A DNA stretch of 64,000 bases from Dryas octopetala. Its lineage: Eukaryota; Streptophyta; Magnoliopsida; Rosales; Rosaceae. The position numbers and the translations under genes were made by a program. The stretch's first letter is position 1. Every line of letters begins with the position of its first letter. Below, one piece after another: positions 47,715 to 60,933 of this stretch. The notes beneath the pieces are model-generated. The model had not been told where the DNA came from, did not search any database, and saw only the letters and a program-made list of their open reading frames with translations. The DNA is taken from positions 6,359,896 through 6,423,895 of the forward strand of contig OY992837.1 of NCBI GenBank assembly GCA_963921425.1. Direction: 5' to 3'.

Positions 47715-49452
47715 GAATGATTACCTTGTATAAGTTGTAACTATAAATGACTTAGTTTCAGTAATATACGCACTGTTGGTGGACTGGTGATAGTGATGTT
47801 AATAGTGTGCGTTTGTGTGATTAACAGTATTATTGACTACAAATTTGGGTTTGAATGTTTATAACAGGAAGGTTGTTGCTATTTAGCCATAATAATATGT
47901 ACAAGATCACTTTGTGTATAAGCAGTTAATGACTTTGTTTAGGTTGATATATTCACAAATATGCACATAACTATGGAGGTGGTCCTGGAGATGCTAAAAT
48001 TATGAGGATTCGTCTGATGTTGTGTGGAAGTGAATTCTATTTTTGTAGCAACATTGGTATGGGATATGGAATGGATTAATCTTGAACAAATAGACGTCTA
48101 TTTTGATTTTGTTTTTTTGGTCTCTATGTCACATTTTCTCTATTTGTATATTGGCTGCTTTCTCGCTTAATTGATCCCCCCTTACCTTGCTTGTGCTCCT
48201 TCAAGTTTCACTTGCATGATAATTGGTCTCGGTCATATATTTAATGGCTACTTAGGTGAGGACTCGCATGTGTGTAGACATTCTTTTTTTGTTGTCGTTC
48301 AGTTTCTGTAGTGAGCGGACAGGGCAGCAAAATGCATATGATTAGTCAAAATCAAATTTGTCTGTGCATTTGAGCATGCATTTTTGTGATGTGTAACCAA
48401 GCAGAAATGTAGATTCAATTTTCTAGATATTAAATTTCAGACTTTTGCATGGTAGTATACTGTATGCAATATGTACATTTCCCACCAGCACACATTGTCT
48501 CTCTAACTGTCTTGCTCTTTCCCATTCTCATTCTTGCTTTCGCTGCACGCTTGCTGTTTGGTTGAAAATGAGTCGATTAGCAGCAGGTGCTTCTGCTGTT
48601 AGCTCTTACCTATCCAGTATATCACAGTAAACCTTAACCTGCAGCTGCAAGTCTCTGATGGTGATTCAGTCTCTGCAATAAGGTTACTTGGGTCCCAATC
48701 ACCATGGCAGAGATGAAGGACATGTTATAAGAAGGGATATGGATTAATGGGTAAGCATGACTTTTGTTGGATGAATTGGCCCATTGGGCTTGGGAGGTAT
48801 GGGATGAATACTCGGCTAGTCCAACCAAGAGGTCCAGTTCTGTGACTTCTGTCCTGTCCATACAAAATCTGTTTTCCACTGGAGAGCTTCTAAATGCACT
48901 CAAGAATTTGATCAATACATATTTGGTGATGGCCAAATAGAGATAGTGGGATTTGGGACCCACCCTCTTTATTCCCTCTTTATTCATTCAGATTATTCAA
49001 TACCCCCTTGTATTACCAACGGCACCAAAGAGGCTCCATATCTTGAAAAATTATTGATAGAAGCAAATATGGATGTGACACATGAATGTGTTCTTGTACT
49101 CATGGGAGGAGCCAAAGAAGCAATCATGCCAAGGGCGCTCTTGATGCCACTATTGAATCAAGTGGAGTTGTGAATGTGAGAAATCAATCCTGGTTTCAAA
49201 TTTTGTTGTCTGTGAAATGTGAAATGTGAAATGTGAACGGATATGTCTCATCCATGGAGGGCAAAAGTCCGAAATATGAGGTCTTCTTTATCATCTTTAT
49301 AATTTCTAAGATTCTTTTGTTTTTTTCTTTCTTGGGTTGTGGTGTTGATGTAAGTCACAGTCACCCGCTCTATTCGGAGATTCTCCAGCCATTACAAATT
49401 GCAAGGTCCTGGCTTAGCTAGCTAGGTTATTTATTGTGCCTTCAATAATTCA

Positions 49453-49505
49453 AGTGCACCTGAAACTTTTGACCCAAAAAAAAAAAAAAAGTGCACCTGA
49501 AACTT
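49453..49505 (+). repeat. Poly(A) micro-insertion with 16-bp target duplication
   Basis: AGTGCACCTGAAACTT occurs at 49453-49468 and 49490-49505, separated only by TTGACCC and a poly(A) run. Confidence 0.78.
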
Positions 49506-50890
49506 GTACAGGTCCATATATGGGTTCTGGGTTTTGAGCAATTAAATGAATCTTGCAGAGTGAAGATTCCAAGTGCACCTAAATGACCCACCCAATTTGT
49601 GTAAATGCAGGTTGCACAAGAAACCCTGTTTAATCTGGTGGTTATAAAATGTATATACTTTAAGTCATATACATTTTCCTTTCCAATGAGGACATAAAAT
49701 AGTCCATAGTCACATCCTTCTGAAAAGAAATTTCAGTGAGATTTCCATGCCACGTTATTATGTTGAACAATCACTCAAAAGACAAAACCCATTAATTTGT
49801 TCATGAAATGTCCTATAATATTAGTTGAATTCTCACCCGTGTTTACACACACAAAATTTTTATGAATTTATTATGTTTATGAAGTCATTAGAATTTCTTT
49901 ATCCATATCAACCGATACACTAGACTGATTCTTTATCATTATTTTTAAATGATTGATTATTAGTTATGGTGACGTACTATACCGATTTTACAAATCAACC
50001 TAGGCTTATTGGAGACCTACCAAATTAAAGCAAGTCTTATATGTTCATTTTCTAGAAACGGTCGAATTGATATTGAGATTTGTGACATATAATCTAATAA
50101 GCTAGAGACTAGAGTATGACTTTGTTGAACCTAGCTAGTTGCCTGTATATGATAATACCAATCCAAGCACAACATGCTGAAAGGTTGGTCTTGGCCGGGT
50201 TATACGTGTCTAGCTAGCTAGTTAATTTAATAGAGATGAGATTTTGATGGGTTAAGACTTAATTTATAAACAGTGTCGTAATTAAGTCTGCAGGCAGCCT
50301 AATTAGGTTGGTAATCGTAGAATGATGGCCAGTGTGGTTGTGGCATGGCAACAAGCATATGTGTATAGTTTTGATTAATTAAGGAATATTTGTAGTTTGT
50401 CAAAAGTAAAACAGGTAATTGCGGGCGTTCAAAAGCCATGATTAATGTGAATTTCGACCTAAATAATCACACTTTAGTCTAGTCAAAGTAGTTTGCTTTA
50501 ACTTTAATTTGCTTTTATTATTATTATTATAGAACACTCCAACCACTAGAAATTGCTTACTTCATAGGATGAGTAAGGAAAACCCACATTTTCTTAAACT
50601 TTATTCTTGTTAGTTTGCTAGTTGTTTTCAGTATTCATGCACAAACTCAAATCTTACTCTCAGAAATGTTGTCCTCAACAGTGTTGGATTCAAAAAGTTC
50701 TCTACGTGGGGAAGTTAGGCCTAACGCGGACGCATATATATTATATTAATTACCAAAAAGTTTAGGAAGCAATAACTTTATCTTTGAATCATTTTATCAA
50801 ATAATCACACTCCCACTCCTTAAGACATAATTCAAAGAAAATAGGAATGAGAATTTAAAATTAATGAGTAAACTTTTATATATAAGGCAC

Positions 50891-50938
50891 AAGATTGCTA
50901 CTAATTACTCCCAAAAAAAAAAAGGATTGCTTCTAATC
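50891..50938 (+). repeat. Poly(A) micro-insertion with diverged target duplication
   Basis: AAGATTGCTACTAAT (left) and AGGATTGCTTCTAAT (right) differ at two positions and enclose TACTCCC-like bases plus a poly(A) run. The divergence suggests it is older than the others. Confidence 0.6.
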
Positions 50939-52335
50939 CCTCTTTCATTACAAATATGTTTGATGAATGTGATAAAAACAACAACACTCATCCGGATTAA
51001 AAGAAATCCAAATTCCTGGAATAAATATTTGGCTCTAAGGTTGGTACCAAGAACTAATTTATATTATTGCTAAAAAGGAAACTGTCCCAATAAAGAAACT
51101 AAAAAAAGGCATTAAAAAATAAAAAAAAAACCAAAGCAAATAGTACTCCTTGATGAATGGGTCGGGCGATAGGACATGATCGTGTATGGCTTGTGGGGAT
51201 CTTGCTTTTCACATGCGTCTATGAAAAATGGTTAACCAAAGAAGAAAAAAGTGAAGGGAAGAAAAAAAAAATTGAAGACATAGAGAAGGTCTTAATGATC
51301 ATGCAAATGGACAAGTAAACTTGCTAGAATTGCATTGTCAATTTAGGTGTCAACTATATAGTAGGGATCGTAGACAACAATGATTTCCCTGTTATGATTT
51401 TTTATTTTTTTTAGCTTGGATTCCATACACAGAAATAAAGGTTCCCAAGCATATTATGCAAATTATGTGGGCCAAAGGTGGGGCGTAGTACTTGTAATAC
51501 ATACATGCTTTGCCTACATATACACCTATAGAAGAAGGTGTTATATTAATTGCAACTTTATTCATGATCATGCATGCAAAATCACACTACCATGCATCAA
51601 ATTAATACACCACCAATTAATCATGGATTTAGATAGAGTTTGCTTTGTTTATAATCTTCCACATTTTCGATCAAGTGTAAAATTAATTTTGAGTTTTGAT
51701 TGCGCGTGGCAAATGGGCATGGTTTTCCTTGATCCAGGAGGCAAAACTATAATCCAAAATCATGGATGATCGAGTTCTCTATTTTTAGGGTGCACCCACG
51801 GTTTTTAAGGTTTAGAAAGAGAGAATTAGGCTCTCTTTTTTTTTTTTTGGAACACTAAGCAAATATCAAATATGGGAGCATGCAAACGTTAGCGATTGGT
51901 TGAGAGTTTAGATCACTCGCTAATCTTTTTTTGGCGATTTTGTACATATATTTACAACTACATCATTTTAGACTTCTAAATATATATATACTTATTTTTC
52001 CGATATAAAGCCTAACCTCAAAAAGCTGAACATTTAAAAGCCCAAAACAAAGTCGTTTTTTACATATGGGCAAGATCATATTACTAGAAAAATCAGCAAA
52101 AAATCATGTTTCATATATATATATATGGATCGAGAACCAAGTATTTAAATTCTTGGTTAGACCTAAGATATATCTAGGAAGGGGGAGGGCAAGAGAACTG
52201 TGGTCTTAGGTGTGGTCCTATAAATGATAAATGCTTTATCACTAGAGCTAGCTACTATCCCTAACATGCAGAAGAAGCAAACTTCATGATCACCATAACT
52301 GACTTGATGTATCCATTCACTGATCCATGGGTCCA

Positions 52336-52371
<36 letters not shown>

Positions 52372-54497
52372 CCATCATTAATTTTGACCCATTTCATGCC
52401 ATATAATTTGAGCAACACAAGTCCCTCAATTGCATGGCATTTGTTTGTCTCTTCCCCACAACAAAACAAAAGGGTAGGTGCAAGACAAAACCCACAACTC
52501 CAAGAATATATTTGCCTACACTCACGCCTACATACATGTACCTAATTATGGGCTAGCTGAGCCCTCCTTAGCTGAATTCAATGCATGCATGCCTTTCTAT
52601 ATATATAAAACATTCCTCCATTTGTTTGGTCTGTCATTGTAGTTAACTAGTTATCATAAAGATATGATAGCCACATTCATCCAAAAAAATGGAGATTAAA
52701 AAAAGATAAATTAAGGAGCCAGCACACGGTTACTTACCCTTGCAAAATAAATCAACTGCAGAGAGTCTCCATCTGTTAGAAAATTTGGTTTTAGTATAAT
52801 AATGGATGTACGTAATTCAGGCTTGGTGGAATACTGGAGTGTGATATATATATATATATATATTTTTTTTTTTTTGTCTGGTGAGTTTGGCAAACGACAA
52901 TAACATCTCATTTGTCCATATGCGCATCTAATACTACTTGGTCACTCAACCCCAAAGTATATTTTTGGAGATTTTAGAATTTTTTTTGGATAACTTGTAA
53001 AACCTCTTTTTCATTTTTTTTTGGTAAAAATAAAAAATACAAAAGTGGGTCGTGAAGTTTTACAAGTTAAACACGTATAATCATGTGCAAACATACGCGC
53101 GCATTAAGTAATTTCAGGTGTCTAATTTGTGTCGGTGAGTTTGTGAACATACGTTTCAATTTTCAGCTTGTTATTAATAAACTCTAAGTGTTTTGCATTA
53201 GTGAGTATCTTAACATTAAACATTTCAGTTTTTAATTAACTTGTCGTATAGTCACATTCTTACCATTGTACCACATGTGTGCGTGATTCTTAGTATAATG
53301 TAAGAAGAATCACATTATAATATTTTATGGTAGTTCATTAATTTGTTCTCGTTACAGTTTTGGTTAATTGTTAATTGACAAAGAAACAACTGTCACATAA
53401 TACAATAGTGACTTAATTATAAAAGTTATACAGTTATACTTATACCCTAAATTAATCTTTAGTGACTCAGTTATTAGTATATTTTTCTTTATTTTTTTTA
53501 AAGTATCAAATTCGAATCCGCTTTCCCGAATAAGAAATAAAAACATTGAATGAATCGCAATTTACATTTACATTATGCAATCATATCATATAATAAATGA
53601 TATGTTTGTTACATTAAATATTATGATTAATTATTAAATCAAATATCGACTATCCAAAAATGGCTTTTTCAAATTTCAATTAGATCTGACAACATATTGT
53701 ATTTTTGCGAGTTTGTATGATATGTGAAAAATGGCTTAACTTGAACACGAGCCACTAAGCTAATTGGTAAAAAATATCAACACGAACATGACATGACTCG
53801 TTTCACCCATATTGGGTTAACTCGTTTTAACCTGCTATTTCATTTCACACATCAACACACATTTTACCCATTACAAAAATTTAAAACTATAAATTTTCTA
53901 TCAAAAAACAAATGAGTAAATTACAAAAATACCCTTATTCTTAAGGAATCTAAATGAATTTTACGAATTAACACAAAAACAACCCTTTAGTTTAGCAGGT
54001 AGCTAACGTGTCCACACACTTTTAACACAAACACTAAATTTTCGTGCAAAATCCTGTCACGTTCATGGTCAGGACAATTTTGCCAATTCCAATTCCAACC
54101 TTACTCATAAATATTCATTCTTGTGGAGTTTTGCAGTTAATAATCAATCCTCAATTTTCTGACCCCAGAAAAAGAAATGAAAATCCTCAATTTTCTCAAT
54201 CAGACATAATAAGACCCGGAAAAGGAAACACCGGAACAGCCGTGAATTTTGTTATAAAAAAACGAAGCATACACGAAGTGAGCCCAGCAGCTTCCCATAT
54301 CGAACCAAGCAGGACACATACGCGGACACAGGGATGAAAGCCACGTGGAAAAAGAACAGGGTGATAGCCTGTTCTGTTCACCCACCCTCACCCTTTAACC
54401 GTAGAGTCAGTCCATAGCATACACCACTTGCCCGCGCAGTGGTTCAGCCCGTGTCAGTATTTCGGTATTTGAAAGTTCAAAAAATAAAACCCACCCC

Positions 54498-54498
<1 letters not shown>

Positions 54499-54528
<30 letters not shown>

Positions 54529-54672
54529 TCACGCCCCACGCTTTCCCACACCCACCTCTCGCAGTTGTCCATGTCCAACGGAGTAACCAACCGACCTCTC
54601 TTTAATGCCTCTCTCTCTCTCGCTCTCTCTCTGAGTCTCTGAGTCTCTGAGTTTCGTCCTCTCTCTCTCTCT
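54499..54672. repeat. CT-rich microsatellites in the TRM gene leader
   Basis: (CT)n runs at 54499-54524 and 54608-54672, interrupted by GAGTCTCT repeats, lie 210-390 bp upstream of the start codon. CT-rich leaders are common in plant 5'UTRs. Confidence 0.85.
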
Positions 54673-54874
54673 GTTCAAGATCTGAGGGTTTTGATTCTTG
54701 TTTTCTGAGTGTGGAGCTGGAACTCTAGGGTTCTTTTTTTTTTTTTTTTTTTTTTTTGTGTGTGCGTGATTTTCTTGGAACCTTCCTGTCTGAGCGAAAT
54801 TTCCGATCTACGTTTCCTAGGCATTAGTTCGTTCATTTTTAACCTTTAAATTTTAGGGTTTGGGAGGGTTTTTA

Positions 54875-54934
54875 ATGAGTGAAAATGGAGAAATTGCGAC
54901 CAAAGATGTCCAAGGTTGCCAACATTGCTGGTAG
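54875..54934 (+). other. Short upstream ORF overlapping the TRM start codon
   Basis: An ATG at 54875 opens 19 codons before TAG at 54932-54934. It overlaps the main ATG (54885) in another frame. A ribosome using it would pass the main start, so it could lower translation of the main protein. Whether it is in the mRNA depends on the transcription start. Confidence 0.5.
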
Positions 54935-57900
54935 GAGCTCCGAAGAAAGATTCGCCTCCACGGAACGAGCTTCCAGAGGAGGTCTGATACTCTCATTTTT
55001 CGAATTTTTATATTTTATCTTATAACGTCTCTGAAATTCTGGCTCTTTTTGGTTTCCGAGAAAACCGAGGACTAGAAGAGAAGGAAGATGAAGTTTTAGA
55101 TTTAGGTTGAAAATGGAGCCACTCCTTCTGTCTGCTTGCCATGAAAGCCATGGAAGGATTACGCTAAACTATTAAGCTCGCTTGAGCCGAATCTTCTAAT
55201 TTTGTTCTTTCCAATTTGAGAAAATAATAAATTCTTGAACGACATAACTACTCTTCATTTTTCTCAATTTTTAATATTGAAAAATAAAGCTATCAACCAA
55301 AGGCAATGATTATTATTTTTAATTAGCAGCTTATTTATTTATTGTTCTTTCTCTACTAGTTATGCAATGCAGGTTATTTTCGGGTTTGTCTCTATAATGC
55401 TGGTAAAGTGTGTGACTTTCTGTAGTGGTATTGCCATGATTCCTTTGTTTCCATAATGAATTCAATTTTTTAGTAAAAAGGAACAATGAAATTGCCTCTC
55501 TTTTCTGCATGCTATTTTCCAGACATTGCCATGCTTTTTTTTCTTTTCTTTTCTTGTGTTTTCCTTTTCCCAAGATCTGTTTGAACTGTTCTCTGATTAT
55601 TTACTGGGTTGGATTCTAGTTATTTCGATTTCTAATGTTTGGTAAATTTTATGAAGTTAATCCTTCCCACTTTGTATATGCTTCAGGAAACAGGCAGGTT
55701 CAGAAACAGATAAACTTTCCAAAATTGTCCTCTGATTCTAGTTCTTGCAGTAGTGGCTCTACCTGCGAAGACTCGGTGCGTTCATTTTCTTTAGTTGTGT
55801 TTATTGAGTCGAATGATTTGATTTTTCCTTTTCTTATTCCATTTGTAACATGAATGGAGTAACGACTTTGCTATTTGAAATGAGCCATAGAATTGCTCTT
55901 TTTCTGAAGTCTTCCTTCATTTTGTTTTATCTTGATATTGAAAATAACAATTTATAGGCATTCATGACCAAGTGTATTTTGTCTTTACAGTTGACATTTG
56001 AGTTGGGGTGGAGATCTTCAAAGCAAGCTATTGGAACTCCAATCAAGAAATTAATAGCTGAGGAGATGTTTAGAGAAACTGAATCCAGAAGGAGATCACC
56101 AAGTGTTATTGCCAAATTGATGGGTCTTGATGGGCTGCCACCTCATCAGCCTGCTCATAAACAACAAAAAGGCATTTCAGATAATTGTCTTGAGAGGACA
56201 AGATCAGTGGAGAAAGAGCGCAGAAGCGGTATGTATTATGACCACCGATCATCGAGGAAGAACGCAAAGGATCAGCAAGAATTTAAGGATGTGTTTGAGG
56301 TTTTGGAAACTTCAAAGGTGAAAAGTTGTAGTTACTCATCACGAAGGACTGCTAACTCAAAGCTCAGTGATGCTGAGATGGCCTTTGTTCGACAGAAGTT
56401 CATGGAAGCTAAACGTCTTTCAACAGATGAGAAGCTACAGAATTCAAAGGAATTCCATGATGCACTTGAGGTTCTGGATTCCAACAAGGATCTTCTGTTG
56501 AAATTTCTTCAGCAACCAGACTCATTGTTCACAAAGCATCTGCTTGATCTGCAAGGTGGTCCCCAATCTCGTTGTGGTCGAATAGATTCTATGAATTCAT
56601 CAGAAGCTCAGAAGTATGCGGACATTGACCTTGGCTGGACATCAGCAAGAGAAACCCCTCAAAAGAAATACTGTAAATCTCCTCAGAAGCATCGTGATTC
56701 TTTTTCTAGCCACAGTGACAGTAGGCATGCTGCTCATAATTCTCTCAAGTCATCACAAAACCGATCAGATGCGAAACATGAATGTGGCATTTCTCCTACA
56801 AGGATAGTTGTTCTGAAGCCGAACCTCGGGAAGGTACTGAATGCTACCAAAACTAATTCATCACCTTGTTCTTCACATGGTTCTATGTCAGTTTGTAGGA
56901 AACATACAGAATTTCCAGGCATTAAAAATAGGGAGGTAGAATCATGGGGAAAGAAAAACTTCAACAATAATGAGGAGCATTCAAAGCATAAGTCTAGAGA
57001 ATCTAGAGAAGTAGCTAAAGAAATTACACAGCAAATGAGAAATAACTTTAGCACCGGCTCTATGCGTTTTTCATCCTCTGGATTTAAAGGATATGCTGGT
57101 GATGAGAGTTCTTGTAGCATCTCTGAGAATGAATCTGCAAGTGAATCAGAGCTGATGTCAGTGGCTTCCAAACATTCCTTTTATACAAATAACCGCTCCA
57201 GGCCTTCATCATCCTGCTCTACTGAATCATCTGTGAGTAGGGAGGCCAAGAAGAGACTCTCAGAGAGGTGGAAAATGACTCACAATTCCCAAGAAGTGGA
57301 AATGGTTTGCAGGGGCAGCACACTTGCTGAAATGCTTGCTATCCCGGACAAGGAAAGGCGAGCAGAAAATTTGGATGCCATGATAGGTGAGGCAGGGTTC
57401 AGAGATAAATTTTCCAGTAAAGATGGACCTTCTGGCTGGGGTGGACCTCTGGGTATCAGCAGCAGGGATGGCTGGAAGGATGGATGTGTCAAAGGTTTAT
57501 CAAGATCGAAATCACTTCCTGCTTCATCTAGTGCATTTGGAAGTTATAAAACAAGTATGCGGCGTGAAACTATACGCGATGACAGGTATCTGATACCAAA
57601 GGAGGCATTCAAGCACGAAAGACACCAGACTGCAAAGGGTAATCCTGATCATAGAGAAGGTGCCCGCAGAAAGTCTAGATCCAGTAACAAAAGATCTTGT
57701 TATTCTCGCTCCTTAAGTAGGGAAAGTATTGACATTTCAGCTGAAAATCATACAACTCAGAACACAGATAAAACTGACCTTGAAGAGAACAGTCGATCTC
57801 AGCAGAATCTTGCAGTCATTGATTTACCAGCTAGTAATACCATAGATACAAGTCCTGCTTCTGTAAAATTGGTGGTGGATGTGGATGCATCCGTGTCTTC

Positions 57901-59578
57901 TGAAACTCCTGATGTGTTCCTCCCAGAATTATCAGCTCGTACATCAGTAGAAGGCGATTCCCGTGGCAGTCACCAGGATAACCTAATTCCTCAGGTTTGT
58001 GTTTAAATTTTCTGATTGATTTTCAGATGCTTGTTAGTATATTATTGATGCTGTAGAACAACTAGATTGATCCCTAAAGACTCTTATATAATTTCATCTT
58101 GTTGCTAAAAAAAAGTCTTGATGTTACCTCGTGTAATGTTCTTTATTCTTTGATCATTTTATCATATAACATTTGTACAAATAAGTAAATGCATCTTCCT
58201 ACTTTATGTATGTGTCATCTCTCTATGTATGTTGAATTACTTAGATTTCCTGCTCAGTTGAAAGCAGAGCTTCAAATTTGCATAAAACATATTTTTGTCT
58301 CTCATTATGTCATTAAATTCCAGGAACCATCAATTAGGCCACCTGATGAAGGGTCAGTCCCCTCTGACCACCCTGTACCTGGAATAGAATCTCCAGCAAG
58401 CTCCAAGGAGGCTGATCAGCCCAGTCCGGTTTCAGTTCTGGAAGTTCCTTTTACTGATGACGTGTCATCTTGTTCTGAATGCTTTGAAAGTCTCAGTGCT
58501 GACCTGCAAGGTAACTGGGAGACCATTATATTGATTACTTTTTGTTGCTTGTGTGAGTTGCTCTATGAATATGTAGATGCTGGAATAGAAAAAACTACTG
58601 CTAGAAGGCAGTTATTTTCTCTTTTCCTTATGCTTTTTAATTAATACCCTTGCCATTGGTTATGCAGCAAATATGAAATTTTTAGTGACAATGTTGGGCA
58701 AGGGTAGGCTTTTATCATGATCTTTCAGACTTGTAGTCATTATTGGGAGTTAAATTTTCTGTCATATCAGTTAGATAAGATGGAATTCTGCAATCCAATT
58801 TTGAGTTTGATTACGAATTTTCGATGGTGATTTTCTCGGCTTGTCTTCCCATTGTGTTGCGCATTCTGGTGACTAACGTTGCATCAGCAGTATTTTAGTT
58901 AATTAACCTATTCCTTTTGTTTGGTTTAATATTTCTTCTTCTTTTCTGTTTCTAGGGCTTCGGATGCAGCTTCAGCTACTCAAGTTGGAGTCAGACTCGT
59001 ATGAAGAGGGACCCATGCTAATCTCAAGTGATGAAGATGTTGGAGAAGGATCTACTGGGATCTCTGATGCAATTGGACTGTCTAGAGACGAAGAGAGCTG
59101 GGAGTTTTCATACATATTTGATATGTTAACTGAATCTGGTTTAATGGATGCTGACCCTGATACCTTCTTGGCAACATGGCACACTCCAGAATGCCCCTTG
59201 AGTCCTTTACTATTTGAAGAGCTTGAGAAAAAGTACTGTGATAAGAATTCTTGCTCAAAGTCTGGGAGGAGATTACTGTTCGATTGCATAAATTCAGGGC
59301 TTCTGGAGATTTTTTGGCAATTCGCTGATCCACACCCGTGGGTGAGGCCTGCTACGAAAAGGATTGGTCCTCAGTGGATTAGTAAAAGTGCACTCCAAGA
59401 TGGTCTGTGTAAGTTGCTAGCAAGCGAAGAAAAGAATGTGGACATGGACAATTTGGAGAAAGTGCTGGGAAGGGACTCACTGTGGTGGGATCTTGGAGAC
59501 CAAATTGACATGATAGGTAGGGAAGTAGAGAGATGGTTGATAGATGAGCTAGTAGCAGAGGCAGTAGTGGTTATGTAG
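54885..59578 (+). CDS. TRM family protein (TON1-recruiting motif, DUF4378)
   Basis: TRM proteins recruit TON1/TON2-PP2A complexes to cortical microtubules and guide cell shape and division plane. Five exons (54885-54981, 55687-55775, 55991-57994, 58324-58510, 58956-59578) sum to exactly 3000 nt, giving 999 residues. Motifs in order: a short N-terminal segment (MEKLRPKMSKV), GTPIKKLIAEEMF (77-89), the VARLMGL-type motif SVIAKLMGLDGLP (100-112), a long Ser/Lys-rich disordered middle, the EMLAIPDKERR region, and a C-terminal DUF4378 domain (about 837-992: WEFSYIFDMLTESGLMDAD, DCINSGLLEIFWQF, DELVAEAV). The motif set suggests the TRM13/14/15/33-like branch. I am sure of the family but not of the member. 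Confidence 0.92.
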
Positions 59579-60454
59579 TTCAGAGAGCCAAGATTTTCAA
59601 CCCAAGTTTTTTCTTTTTTTTGTGGTCTAGAAGCTTAAAACATAGTATGTAAATGGTAATTTCATGAGAAGATGAATAAAATGATCAGCCTCTTTTAGAA
59701 AAGTTGTTGGTAGGTATGTCAAGAATGATGTTTCCCTTAAAATGACCAAGCTTTTTTGTGGTGGGGGGGTTGTATCAAGCAAATGGTGTAGAGAATATAC
59801 AAAGAAAAAAACAGAGAACAATGAATGGAGACGCATCCATTCAGATTTACAATTTTAATGGTAGTTTTATAATTCTAAGAACCAAGTACCAACCTACCTT
59901 GGTTTTGCAAAATTTTCTTTATTGTATTTCCATATTAACCATGCTAATATTTCTTTTAATATTTCCTCCCATCCCTGATCTCTTGAATTTTCATACAGGA
60001 ATGATACAGATTTGCAGTAGAAGATGGGATTTCAATCTTGCACCGTGTCATAATTTGGTTGGACAACTTAGACCAATATAACATAGTTAGCAATATGTCG
60101 ATTATACCTAATAATTTTTCAAAATTTTGCACATATTTATGCATTAGTGGTGAACATTGATTCCTACATATATATGCATCAGAATTCAAACTTTTTTTTT
60201 GTGAGGTCAAAATTTGAACTTCCTTCGCCCTCTTTGATTTGTACTTTGAAAATTAAGGGAAGAATTCGCCTTAATTTCACAACAAACCTCCATAATTGGT
60301 GAACCTCATATGGAAATACAATTAAAATACAATATGACATTGCACAAAGCCAACCTGGATTGATATAGCACTATAAGGAAAATTTCCCTGTGACTTGTAT
60401 ATGCTAGTTTTTATACGAGGACAGTAAACCCTGTTCATTCCGAGAGCAAAAAGA
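59579..60454. other. Spacer between TRM gene and peptide cluster
   Basis: It holds the TRM 3'UTR and the promoter of the first peptide gene. A TATA-like TTTTTATACG lies near 60410, about 45 bp before the ATG. No other feature was recognised. Confidence 0.5.
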
Positions 60455-60901
60455 ATGAGAAGCATGAAGAACAAAGCAGCAGCCTGCCAAAAAATGGCAT
60501 GGGTGGCCTTGGTGCTTGTGCTAGTTTTGGGCTTTGCCTCTTGTTCCCCAGATGCAAGTATGGTGCCAAAGGGCACACTAGTCCCACCATCTGATGATTC
60601 TGGTAAGGAACATAATGCGAGTCCTCCTCTTTCGAACCCGCCAAATAAATTCAATTTTGGTATGCTACCAAAGGAGACTCCAGTTCCACCATCGGGTCCT
60701 GATAGAGAACATAATCCGAGTCTGGTTAATCCAGATCCCTCAACAAAAATAAATTTCGGTATGCTATCAAGGGATACTCCAGTTCCACCATCTGGCCCTA
60801 ATAGAAGACATAATGTGGCTCCACCTTTTCCATATCCATCAAGAAAATCAAGTTTCAGTATGCTTCCAAATCAAGCATCTCAACCCAACGGAGTCGACTA
60901 A
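60455..60901 (+). CDS. Multi-EPIP IDA-like peptide precursor A
   Basis: This single-exon ORF encodes 148 residues. It has a classic secretory signal (MRSMKN, hydrophobic WVALVLVLVLGFA, likely cut near residues 28-34) and then tandem units of 33 residues. Unit 1 (36-54) is degenerate: MVPKGTLVPPSDDSGKEHN. Unit 2 (68-87) reads FGMLPKETPVPPSGPDREHN. Unit 3 (101-120) reads FGMLSRDTPVPPSGPNRRHN. Unit 4 (134-148) is decayed (FSMLPNQASQP). The pattern FGxLPKx-xPxPPSGPxxRHN is that of the EPIP core of IDA and IDA-LIKE peptides, which signal through HAE/HSL receptor kinases in organ separation and stress. Lys-rich joints (PNK, STK, SRK) before each unit could be processing sites. Function is inferred from motif only. 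Confidence 0.78.
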   Translation: MRSMKNKAAACQKMAWVALVLVLVLGFASCSPDASMVPKGTLVPPSDDSGKEHNASPPLSNPPNKFNFGMLPKETPVPPSGPDREHNPSLVNPDPSTKINFGMLSRDTPVPPSGPNRRHNVAPPFPYPSRKSSFSMLPNQASQPNGVD

Positions 60902-60927
60902 TCCTCTAGATTCGACTTTAAATTTAG

Positions 60928-60933
60928 AATAAA
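60928..60933 (+). terminator. Polyadenylation signal of precursor A
   Basis: AATAAA lies 27 bp after the stop codon, in a T-rich context. Confidence 0.45.

Larger units (their letters stand above)
46711..54884. other. Long gene-poor spacer
   Basis: No CDS is supported over about 8 kb. Contents: 3'UTR of the TPR gene, a (GT)n(GA)n microsatellite (47666-47711), poly(A) micro-insertions (49453-49505, 50891-50938), (AT)n runs near 52101 and 52340-52367, and a degraded stretch near 53745-53890 with ACACGAACATGACATGACTC wording that resembles a plant MITE. CT-rich repeats (54499-54524, 54608-54672) and a poly(T) run near 54734 form the leader region of the next gene. ORFs at 48445-48630 and 48946-49173 match no family I know. 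Confidence 0.5.

Noticed and set aside
48652..48713. Small inverted repeat (TCTCTGATGGTGATT against AATCACCATGGCAGAGA) as a miRNA precursor
   Set aside because: The stem is only about 15-20 bp with mismatches, does not extend outward, and matches no miRNA I know.
48946..49173. 75-codon ORF in the long spacer
   Set aside because: No family resemblance, no signal or domain, and no plausible exon partners.
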